A stretch of 64,000 nt of DNA from Siniperca chuatsi (taxonomy: Eukaryota > Chordata > Actinopteri > Centrarchiformes > Sinipercidae), in contig NC_058052.1 of the NCBI RefSeq assembly GCF_020085105.1, positions 15,788,233 to 15,852,232 on the forward strand. Direction: 5' to 3'. The notes beneath the pieces are model-generated. The model saw nothing but the letters and a program-made list of their open reading frames with translations. It was not told the DNA's origin and ran no database searches. Numbering within the stretch: the first letter of the stretch is position 1; each line of letters starts with the position of its first letter. Below are positions 48,896 to 61,504 of this stretch, in pieces. The position numbers were made by a program, and so were the translations under genes.

Positions 48896-50200
48896 GTCAT
48901 ACTGTTTTCCCTGTGTCAGATATCGACGAGTGTGCTTTGTTAGATGATGCCTGCAAAGGAGGGATGCAGTGTATCAACCACTTTGGTGGATACCTCTGTC
49001 TCCCCAAGAGTGCCGTCATCTATATCAGTAAGGAAGGCGAGCAGGTGCAGGTGCCGCTGCCGGACCCTGTCGCTTCTGTCCCTGTTGTCCCTGCTGCTCC
49101 ACCAAGCCAGCCTCATCTCCCACGGGTGTTTTCAGACAGTCAGAGGGTCTCTCAGTCCAGCCTGACCATCCGCTGTACAACCGGATTCACTGCAGATGAG
49201 CAGAACCTCTGCAGAGGTAAGAACAGCTGCCCAGGCACTTCCCCTTTCCCCCATCTCTGTTCAGCTACAAGATGATACGAAGTACCAGCAAACTACCTAG
49301 AAAAACTAGCCTTTCATTTTTTACTGCTTTACACCAACACACAGAGACGGTTCCTCTTATCTCAGCAAGTGCTGTTGACAAGCTCCTCAGGAGAGAAATT
49401 GGTCATTGGTCTCTGTCAGCAGGAGCCACAAAATATGGTCTAGGAGTGCAAAAGGGATTTCTTCCTTAATCTTCCAGAATATTAAAGATTTGACTTTTGG
49501 CCTTCATGAGATAGATTACACCCTAAAAATGTGGTTGATTGATTGGAATCCCACTTTGCTGACTGCTGTTTACTGCAGTGTACTGGCCAATGTCGATATT
49601 GAGGAGTGTTTTTATCTCCTTAATATCAGTAGTATGCTTTTGTTGCACTTGGCCAGATGCAGTGCTGCTGCGTGGAAGAATGTGTCTGAATGTGTCTCCA
49701 GCAGAGCTACGTAGGTATTTGATAATTACTTGCTAACGACTTTAGAGCCTCAATAAGCATAGCTCCAAAGGTGAACTGTTCATCCATCTGTCTGACAGTC
49801 ATCAACAGTTAAACCATGCGTAGCTGCCAGATGTGTTGCAAGCTTCTCGTTTTTTCTCACTGTGATGTCATGTTTTCTAAACTCTTTTGGTCGCTCGCAG
49901 CATGATGTTTTTGGCCAGAGTTCAGCTTCTTCCTAAAACATAAAAAAAATGTTCTTGTTCTGGGTGTTGAGGTCCTCCGCTTCAGGGGCAAATCAAGGAG
50001 ATTTCATAATATTGTGGCAACATCTGTGCTCTCATATAGCCTTTACACCTACAGTAGATATTCCCTGGGCCTTGGCTAGCTTGTGATTTTGGTAGCTGCG
50101 TAAGATTGTGTGGGTGTGATCCTGTGTATGAGCAAGACTCTTTGATCTTTACAAATGGGGAATGGTTTAAAGATTCATTCTTTGTCTCACTAACACACAC

Positions 50201-50290
<90 letters not shown>

Positions 50291-53200
50291 ATACACACAC
50301 ACAGGTGCCCTTCGTTGCTGCTTTGTGCTAGATGTTCATAGGTGCACCTGACAGAGAGCATCTCTGATGTCACTTGTAACCTCTTATAGCTTTTAGTTTT
50401 TCATGTGTCTTTTGGAGATGGGGTGGGGTGTTTGGTTAGCTGTATAAAGAGAGTAGTTAGCTGTATAAATATAATGCAAGACAAAGTGCATTGCCGTACA
50501 GTACATGTGTTCAGTGGTTAGGAACTCCTCTTGCCAATAGGTAGAGGCATGTGGTGAGTGGTTGTGTGGTGAGGCTTGCGGTCATAGAGCTCCAGTGAAA
50601 GTAACAAATTTGATTTTACACCTGGGGCAAAGATATGTGTGAGGTGCTTTATGTGTTTCTCTGAATTGGAACCCAATTAGGTTTTATTAGAGAGTAAAAC
50701 ATGGCAGCATATCAGCTAAAGTAACCACATAAGCGAGCTGGCATGGCATAATACTTATTCATTCACTGGTGTGCTGTTTCAGTGCATGGGCTAAACAAAG
50801 ATAGGCTGTTGCTGTGAGTGTTATTGCTTTGAAATGACTGGAGTTCTAACTGGAAGGCGTCTCGTGCCGTTATGTGGGCGTATATTTCTGCTGGTAGAGT
50901 GATATAATCTTTGTTTACATCAGTCTCTGGTTTCTCTGTCATTACCTTTAACTCGCTACAATGAGCCAATTGTTCTTGGACACAGAATTGTCTTTTCTTT
51001 CTTTTTTTTGTTCCACAGTGGCTGTTTTGCACAGCTACGTATCTTGCTAGAAAAGGAATTCCCATTAACTTTCAATGGGGAAAAACCTCAATGGATCAAA
51101 TAGCGCTTACATCAGGCTCCTTCCCTGCTAACTCACCACTCTGTGGAGGAAACCTAGAGTGCCGAGTCAGGTAGGGCAAAGGGGAAGATGAAAGGCTGAC
51201 ACTGACTAAATAACCACAGAAGTGCCGGAGCACTGACCGAGCCAAGTTGTACCAACGTCATGGATTGTGCTGCTGCTGAGTTGTTTTGGTGACTTACTGC
51301 TGAGTGTGTGGCGAATAGTAGAGAGATCAGCTAAATGCTCTGGAAAAAGATGAAGCCAGTTTTCCAAAGCACAACTGAAATTGTTAAAAAAAAAATTCTA
51401 AAACAAAATAGCTTCTCTTACTATTCTTTATGCTTATTAAAAGCGAAACAAGCCACAAATTATATAATACACTTCACCCTGTTATTTTTTCCTTTTAAAT
51501 GTAGCTTTATTGTTCGTTCCCCATGTGGATAACTATTTGCAAATGTGCAATAAAGCCCCTTGGCCCTGAGTGTGAACATGAGCCGAAGTGTGTTGTTGCA
51601 GTGACACATAGGGGAAGCTGGCGCTCTGCTTCAGCCCGGCCACGCAGAGAAACTATGAACCTTTACTGTATGTGTGACAGCTTAATGATGCCTCGCATTT
51701 CCATGACCTCCCCCATCCTCCAAACATACACACATACTTACTGTGTTTACGGGAGATGCCTACAAGTGGCTTGTTGTAGTCCTGTGTATGCATATTAACT
51801 CTTATTTTCAGCAGTGGTGAGATCACTTCTTCCTATAAATGAATGTTGTCCATCAAAAGTAGTCGAATCAGTCCTTAAATCTGATGAAAAGTGGAAAGCA
51901 GTTCTTTTATGATTCTCGTTTACAGAGTAGTACACCCTCATGTTTTAGAAAATACGAACATAACTGTACTTTCACTGACTTCAGGCATATAATGTTGGCC
52001 ATAATGTCATGTTTTACACTTTGTGGGTTCTGTTATTCTCCTCAGAAGTCCTGACTTTACATACTTTAGCTGCTGCCTGTTTATTTTTCATCTCTAAATT
52101 AGATGCTCATGCGCTGCAGTATGGAACATGAAAGGACATGCCACTCCTGTTTACCTGTCTGGTTTCCTGAGGTCATGCAGGCCACATTACCACCTACATG
52201 CATGACTAATTTCAGCTACGTCTGGATGCTCTTCACCTGCAGTGGCTGGAAATCTTTCCTAAATATGTTCTATTAAGGCTGTTAAGCCCTGTGTGACAGA
52301 GAACGTGTGTACTTTTCCGAACAAGGCAGAGCACATGCAATAACATTTTTCCACGCAGATGCAATGCACTTGGGAGGAATATCTCTGGAATGTCAGTGGT
52401 GGTTGTTTTTCCGTTTGCTCCCATCTTTTGTGATGGTAGGAATTACTCACCACCTTGACAGATAAGCATCGGATCGATCTGCGAGGAGCAGGAATGCAGA
52501 GAGCAGAACAAGCAGAGAGAGAGCCCAGTGGCTGCAAAGCACAACGTGACGCTGCTTCATAATTTGACCTTTACAGCTTATGCTTTACAGCTCCACTTGT
52601 TGTCTCATCCTGACATTTGCACTTGAAGAAAGAAGCATCAGCTAACGGTCTTTGCTGATCCACAGACAATGTAAAAAGATGTGAGGGTACACAGAAAGTG
52701 ATTACAGTTTTTCAGGAAATTCCTTCAGATGTTATCCTGTTAGTGTTTGTTTCTCCCAAACATCCATCAAAGATAAGCAATTCAGATTTGGAAAATGTTG
52801 TTGCACAGAGAAAAAAGACATCAACACAGAGGTGAATGCGATACAGGATGTACAGGATGTTAAATTAAAACATTCTGCAACTATTTTGTTGCTCAGCGGG
52901 AGGAAGTGGGATCAAACACAAAGCCTTTGCTTGATGAAAACTGACCCACTTTGTTTAGGGTTACTCAAAGATAAAGACACCTGAGGCACACCTTTGTGTC
53001 TGTTGAACCCTCCTATTAACAGCTAAGCTCTTGTCTTCCACCTGCTCTCAGACTGATGATTTGCACTGTCCTGCATCAGTACGTCTTCTCTATACGATTG
53101 CCCTATGATTTTATTGTCCAGCTCATTGCACCAGTTACACTGCAGGTTCAGCTGTAACAACTAGTGTGGCATCTTTGAGCCTTTGAATTGTAGATGCTCT

Positions 53201-56200
53201 CTAGGAATGGAGGGTGACTTGTCTTAACTTGTAATAACTTTGGCGATCCTCTTACTTTTAATTTACTTTTTTCACTACTTTAGTTTATGGCCAAATACCT
53301 GCAAAACTATTAACATAAGACCTTTCTCATTTCATATTAAAATCAGGATTTTTTTGTACCATATAGAAGATTTGCACGATTAACATATTGTAACATCTTA
53401 TTGAATCAGGATGTTGACAGGATTGAAGTCACCTAGAGTTCGACAGATCAATCAGCTAGCCAATATTATCTTCCGATATTAGCTTATCACAGATATATCA
53501 GTATCTGCACATATCTCGATTGATAAGTAACAAGAAATGTTACTGTACAGAAATGCCAAAGATATATTTGCGTCAACTTTGAAACAGGGTTGCAATTATA
53601 TACTTTGTCCACCAGAGAGCACTGAGAAGTTTATTTTTTAACTGTAAACTATTCTGTTCAGTATCTTCTATCACAATTCTTTAATAACTAAATTTAGGTG
53701 GTCCTTATCAAACATTTCTGTTTTGCATTTATGTTTAAAAATAAAAAAAAGGAATATCGGCCTATAAGTCATTGCCATTAACAGATTTTTAAACTAGTTA
53801 TTGATATCAGTATCTGCCTCAAACATCCACTATTGGTCAAGTTTTAAAGTCAATACTAGTGAATCAACATTGCTGAGATTTCTGGCTTTCAAAACTCACT
53901 TTCCATTTGTAAACTGTGCCAGAATACATGATGATGTGGCAACTCCTCCGCTGCTGATAAAGAAGTTTCAAATTCTTTAATGCTTTTTTAATTACTGGAT
54001 GTATTTTGACATCAGTGTCTCTATAGCAATATATTTTTAATCTCTTGATCTTAGAAAGCAAGAAATCAGTGTAGAACAACTACAACTGAAACAACTAACA
54101 TCCTAAAAAAGAAATCAACAGATTACATGAGGAATCTTAAAATAAATGTCAGAATGACTGAATGAATAAATGAGAATGACTTCCAGCCCTCCTATGTTTT
54201 AATGGTCATACCATGGTGACAGTATTTCATCAGCTTCCTAACGCTGCCAGAGAAGACCAGAGTATCTTTCAGACTCTGTGAATATAATCCAACCATACTG
54301 TAGGCAGTCCCTTTTTTTGGCCTGTGTAGTCTTGCTGTATTGATGCTGTTATTGCATGTGGTTTGCCGCTGGCTCCTTGCTGCCATCACATCAACGATGT
54401 CATAGAGGAGTGAGGGGAAGCAGCTTTGCCGTGCCTCCTTGGTGTAAGTGCTTAATGTTGTTGTTATTATTCTCCCTGAGGTCGGTGCCTGTCCAACGGC
54501 CAGCTGCTTCCTCCTCTGATGTGCTTACATGTGTTGCTCTTTCCGTTTACCTCATGATGGAAAGGGACACAGGGCTGCTATAAATCACTATTGCGCTCAG
54601 CTGGGTGACACTCACATGCGATCGCAGGGTTCGTGTTTTCTCACACAGTTGCTCCTTTTCTTGATTCGTATTGTCACGCTGTTATTTTAACCATATTTTC
54701 AGTGTTTATAGGTTTCATTCCTTCCATACCACAAATTTGCTTCAAAGGCCGTAAATGGCTACAGCCTGGCTACTGACATGTCAGGTGGGCAGAGTGATCG
54801 ATCTTCTTCACACTGAATAGCAGGAGAGTTGCTCAGCACTTCTTTTTTTCTAGACATTTTCAGAGTAACAGGAAGGATTATTATCAGTCGGGAATGTAGC
54901 TGGCACACTGGACGGATTTTCAAGAATGTCAAGACTCTGCCCGACCTTTAGAAGAGTGTGGAACAAACTCACAAATCAGTTAGTAAGTGTCAGCATGACT
55001 AAAACTCCTGTTTCTCCTGAACAATGAGAGCGATGAGAGGGGGAATCTTGGGAGTGGTGCGAATAGCAAGAGCAGGGAAATATTTCATGCCCTAATACGG
55101 ATGGAAATAGACAGAATATAAGGTTAGAGTGTCTTGAATCCTTTGATTTCTTATCTGCTTTGTGTTTGGACTTGCTTTGAAAGGGAAACACTACCACTCC
55201 CATTTGTCCTAAGGTCGTGTTTAAGCCAGTGATAGCTGCATTTCACACTGCATTGCAGAGAGAATTATACACAAATGAAACAACATTGCAGTGCAGCGTT
55301 TGCCACAAGGGGTGATATTAAGGTGTTTGAGGGAAGGAACTTTCATTTTGTGTTGATTCTGGCGGGCCCTGTGGACAAAAGCGGTAGTGTTTCCACCGCC
55401 TCGTGTCGTAAAGATCTTGATCTGCTACCGTGCATTTGTTTTGGAAGCAAGTGAAAGAAAGACACAAATTATTTTTAATTCTATTTTTCATGTTTAAACA
55501 GCTGTTTGCAGGATGCATAGTGATGAGGTAATGTATTTATTTGTGGCTATGTAAGATTGGTAACTGTAATATGACGATGGTGAAACAAAGTAAACTTTGT
55601 TTTACTACCGTTCATACACCCAGGTTACATGTAAGCCTACAACAAACAGATTTGGTTGCTCGGTAATAGTAATTTTGTTGAGAAAGCTAAAGTTCTCAAC
55701 ATTCCCCAGTAATGTTATGTCTTCATATTAATAAGCCAACAGCAAGATGTAGCTCAGTAGCAAGGCCAACATAAAATGTTACTTTATAAGCCAGTTGTAT
55801 TACAGTAATGTCCATCATGACCTATACCTCCATGGACCGTACACAGCCTTTTGCATTATATGCTAAGGTGCAAACTAACAGCCATAAACATAGACATATT
55901 ACATACCTGTCTAGGAGGACGAGGGCCAATTCAGGATCAGTTTTGAATTCTGCAATCCTCTCCATCTGTTGAATGACCGACCAAGGTTGACTCATGTTTT
56001 TGCTTGTGCTCTATCACTGTCGCTTTTTCTCTTTCCCAGTATTAGCCATAACCATAAAATATAACATCAAAAATAAAATTATCTAAAGAAAAATCACCTA
56101 CTGCTTCCTTTTAACTGGCTAACATACTACTCACTGCGAAACATTGCCTGGGAAAATGTAAAATAGGCTCTTCTGGTCTGTGTGGTGTGTGCCGTAAATT

Positions 56201-59200
56201 GTTTCGTCTTCTTTCGCGGGGAATCGGACCCGGTGACAGGCATTAAGAATAACTATATAGAAATAGCCAATCTTCTCGCTGACGTAATGGTTTGAGGGGT
56301 TATGTATAGTATTTCCTGTTTTGTTTTGAAATGCTCTTTTCCCCTCATGTGACTGGTAGTTTTACTTCCTGTCTTTGTTTGCTTATCCCCATTTCGATTA
56401 TCTGCCTCGCCCTGATCGTTTTCACCTGTGTCTCGTTGTCTCCCCTCACCTGAGTGTATTTAAGTCTGTGTGCTTCCTTTGTTCTGTGTCAGATCGTCTT
56501 TGTCCATGTGCCTTACGTTCCAGCCATTCTTCCAGTGTTTGTTGCTTGTGTTATTGGACTGTGTTTTCCCCTGGACCTGCCTTTTTGGTTGTTGGATTTT
56601 CTTTCCCGGTTATTGGACTTATTGGTTGTTTCTTTGGACTTGGGATTTTCTGCCTGCTCCTTTACGGATTCGTTGCCTGTGTTTTGGACTGCCTTTTCTG
56701 CTTCCGATCTCTGCCTGCCTGACAATCCATGTAAGCCCTTGTACTTTCATTAAATCACTGAACTGCATTTCTCTGCCTCCGTTGTCTGCATTTTGGGTCC
56801 TATCCCTTGTCTTTCCTGTGTACCCCGTTTGGCAAACGTGACATCTGATGGTCTTGTTTGCTTATGTAGGTCATATAGAGGCATCAGTAATTAAATTGAG
56901 ACTCTGTTTCGTAACCAGTTAAAAACTCCTTGTAGAATGTTTAAGCAAAACCAAACGTGCAGGGGCTGGTGTATGACCGTGTATGACATGCTAATAAATT
57001 TGACGTTGTGAAATTTTATGGGCTATTAACATCGCACATCTTGCCCCCTGCTTTCCCAAAGATTGAATTATCCAATAATCAGAGGGAAACAGAGATGCTG
57101 TCCAACAGCAGGATGGCTCCAACTGTTCTTTGGAACAGCTCCTGCTTTCCATTGCAGTGGTTCGGTGAAAACAAGACTAAATGCTCTCAAGTGATAATTA
57201 CAACAAGCCCTATCATGTCAGTATAAATCTGGAGCAAATAACACATTGTTCTGAATTCAGGCCAAACAATTTTTAGTCCCCGTTTTGGGCACATATGCTT
57301 TTTCTTTCTTCACCCATATGCACACACTAACACACACGCACACACACCAAATATGCATCTCTTCATAGTGTATCACTCCATTCTGTAAAACATTTTAAGT
57401 TCTGTTTAAAAAAAGGCCATTTAATGTTCGAGCACCTCAAACAGGACCTCTGATGCACACACACCCACTCGTCCGTACACACACACACACTCACATTCTT
57501 TGAGCTGCCGCCATCCCTGTTACTCCCTCAACTCTCACAAGGCATTTAGAATTAATCTCCCTGAAAAGCAAGGAGTTTTTAACTCTGACATCACATATGC
57601 ACACACAGCCGTAAATCTAACTTCAAATCTTAAAAAGCCCTTTTTTGTTTAAAAAAAAAGCCTCCACCCTTTCGCCTCATTCTTTCCTTCCACATCTTCC
57701 ACTCTTCTGCTGGACAGCCTTATCTTTCCCTGTGATGTTACAGCAACAACTCACTTTTAGAGGAAACTTGTAAGCTGTGTTAAATAAATTTTAGGAAAAA
57801 AAAACTGACCTCAGAGTCACTTCTTCCCACACGCAACACATCATCACATTTGATGGCTTGTTGCAGTAAAATCTGTTTTCCTGTGTAAACTATATGGACC
57901 ATGCTGCATGTGGTAAGCTGTGGAGGCTTTATGGGACCTAAGAGCCAGCCAATGTGGGATGCCCTCCCACCCCACCAACACATACACACACTTGTACACA
58001 CGCACACACAAACTTTTGTGGAACTTTGTATTGGCAGCTTTTTAAAGGTTTAGTGACAAAGTAGCAGTTACCACAAGATATTCCTGTGAATGAACCTTTG
58101 GATTGCATTCAGCACATATGCTTTTATTTAGAGCTCTCTAAGCTTTCTTGAAGGGATTGAGGATGACTCTGATTTTTCCGGACACAGAACTTCTTAGGAA
58201 GCATCACTCCATTGTTCGCTTTTAAACATGTTAGCCATGTGAAGTTACTTCTTTCTCAGTTCGTGGTTTCTACACCTTTATGTAGGAGAGTGTTGGAACG
58301 TGATCCAGCCGCAGATGTTTGCCCTGCACCAGCGACACCTTGTTTGATGGTTCACATAGTCTCCCAGGTAACCAAAACCAATCTGCCCAACAGTGGCATA
58401 AAAGTTGTCAGACTCCAGGTAATTCATACCAAAAACATTCCAAATGCACCTGATGTGTTCTTGTTGGCAACAATGGCCCAAAACAAGAGCAAATGCAGCT
58501 ATCACAAACTGATTCGTAGCCCAAGTCTTGGATCCATGTGGACTAGCTCTGGCTCAGATTTTGTCCTGAATTCAGTCTGGACAAAGTCAAGTGTGCCACC
58601 TGCACTTGGTCAAACTCCACTGCCTGTCTGAGCTGGCACTAATCATGGCCAAGAACGTATGCTTACACTAATGGATTGTCCACTGTTCAGCTAGTCACAG
58701 CGGTAAAGAAATAAAAACAAAAAAAAAATTTAAGAAAGACAAAAACAACCTAACGCATTATGAAACTTTCTGACTGGCTAATTGTTGCTTGGCCACACTA
58801 GTGGTGTGGCTCGAGGAGGGCAATGTTGGTCGGTCAGAAATGTCTCAACAAGTATTTGATTGATTGAAATCTCTTGACCTAAGAGGCTGAATCTTAGGAT
58901 GAACTATTTATCACCACTGTCAGGTTAGAATTTAAATTTGTCCAGTATTTATGACCAAAAACCTGAAAAAATAGTGACATTCCCATCAAGTGTTTAGTGC
59001 TAATTAGCAAATGGTAGCACGCTAACACGCTAAACATTGTAAACATTACACTTGCCCACTTGCATTGTCATTGTTAGCATGCTAGCATACCGACGTTAGT
59101 ATTTAACCAGGTGTCGCTGAGTACAGCCTCGCAGAGCCGCTAGGCTGTAGATTCTTGTTAAATCTTGTAAAGTCTTGTTAACTTGCACGGTGACATGAAG

Positions 59201-61465
59201 AAAGCCAAAGTTGCCAAATTTTTCTTTGTCACTAAAACCATAATATTTCACTGACATCACACTTTTGTTGTGTGCTTCTTGGCATTGTTGCAGCACCAAC
59301 ACCCAGGACTTTATTTTATCAGGAATCGGAGTCTCAGACTTGTGTTGTCTGAATCTACTGCCAGAAGGCAGGGCATTTCCAGTCTCAATGAATCACCAAA
59401 TACCTCCAGTAAGTAGGTGTGGTTGTGATTCACAGGGACTTGATTCTCACTGTTGCAGTCTCTTGTCTAATTCATTCACATTTTTCATTGGTACTGTATA
59501 TATACAGGATTTCACTTCCAGTTTTTTCTCTGACATCACTGTCATCCTTTAATTAAAGGGTTAGCTAGTGGTTTACCTCGCTAACTTGTGTAGCTACCTG
59601 TCAAGGCTAGCTAATACAGTACTGTGGCTCCTGTATTGTTGTCTTCTGCTGTCAACCTGCAACTTTCTGCATGTTCAAACTACAGCATAGATAGGTGTTG
59701 TCGCCTCATTGTGTTTAGTATGAAAATGTCAGTGACCTGCCAGGTAATAATAACCTAACCTTGCTTATTTGTGGCCATACACACTACATGGGGAAATCTA
59801 TCGAATCTGATGCTGCAGGTCTACCACCAGTAGTGACTGAGACCCTCTAATGCACCAGGGCTTTTTTTAACATCCATGTCATGAAGCCTTTGGGCTGTTG
59901 CAAGTGGGTCAGTATCCCATAGTGTGATACTGCTGGAATCCAAGCATTTGGTTTCTCACTGTACTGGCTGCGGATGCACTTTCCCAGATAGATGCCTTTC
60001 AAGCCACATCAGAGCATAGATTTTCCAGAACAACACTGCTTTTATCTTCGTCCTTCACTAAGCGGGTCAGTGAGCAACAAGCCTTGTCTGTGCATTCCTC
60101 CCTGTATGCAATTCGCACCTGTTGTCTCTCAGGTGCACCTTAAGATAAGCCCTGCTTTTGTCCCTAATGTAGTGAGTCCATCTTATCACTGTGCCCCCAC
60201 AGAGTTGAGCACATTTTAGCCCTCTTCCCATTCCTTCCTTTAAGGAGTGAAGACAACTTACTTTCTGTCCACCTTTTGTTTCATGGACTTCTCGGCAGTA
60301 AATCAAGCCAATTTCTCACCGGCACCAGTCCCACTGCACGGTGGAGGCTGTGGGACTGGCATATAGGGCATTTGAGGCACTCAGGGAAGGATGTGATCCT
60401 TTCCAGCTGAGACCACATCACATGAAACATGTCCAGGGGAACATCAATTCAGGATATCTGCGCAGCAGAAAGTTGGGTTTTCCTGCACTCATTTTAATTG
60501 ATTTATCAATTTTACATGTTTGATCTTCTATGATTAGAGTATGTAACTCTTTGCATTGATTGCATCTAAACCCTGCAGGAGGGCTAATACAATCATGTCT
60601 GTCAAGTTCAGCTCAGTCAGCAAGTGAGGACAGAGTGCAACTTTAGGTTTTCCATTCACCTTCCAGTCAGGTTCTTCTGACTATTCACAATGCAGTTATA
60701 GTACCCTGCCTCCTTTCCTGTATGTATGTGTGGTATTGAGGATAACTGTCTGTCATGCTGTTAACCTGATGCCCACTGGCTGTCTGCATATGATGGGTTG
60801 TGTCAGACCACCCAAGAGGACTGCTGGTGGGCCCATAGGGATGAGAGTACACAGTGGGAGAAAGATAGTTCAGAAAAAAGAGGGTTATAGTGAGAGAAGG
60901 CTTTCTGAAGAGGCTCTGGCTCCAAACAAACCAAAATTGAGAATGTGTTTGTAGGATCAACATCAGAAGGAGAATCTTTCCACTGCTGTGTCATGTATTT
61001 TAGCCACTGGAAATTTCTAATTTCTGCTGAAAACTTAACTATTAAGGGAAAAATGCTTTTTGGAGGTTTAACCAATTGTTAAAACATTGACACAAAGTCA
61101 TAACCTCACCTTAACCGTTTGCACCTGAAATCATGTTTATCATTAAGTCCGTCAGTGATACATCTGCGTAGTTGTTTACAGCATAGATATTTTACACTGC
61201 AGTAAAAATGGTTTGAATTTATTTGCGAAATATAGCATCTTTCTGGCAGGAGCTTTGTGTTTTTAAGCTTCTTATTCTAACATCAAAGTACTGCTTTTAT
61301 CATGTTATATAACTTATTAATGATGGGGTGAGCGATAGAAAGTCAATGTGTCTGGATCTGTGTACTTTTGATTTGATAGATGTCTGTTGAGGAGAGCGAG
61401 GCGTTATGGTAGAAAGCACATGACTTATCAGTTGAGCTCTTTCTCTCCCCCTCCACACACACACA

Positions 61466-61504
<39 letters not shown>

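Noticed and set aside
50106-50351. Open frames of Thr-His or Cys-Val repeats
   Set aside because: They are translations of the (CA)n tract on either strand.
56375-56841. Three overlapping hydrophobic open frames resembling membrane proteins
   Set aside because: The block is a pyrimidine-rich LTR-like repeat; Phe/Leu/Cys-rich readings follow from base composition.
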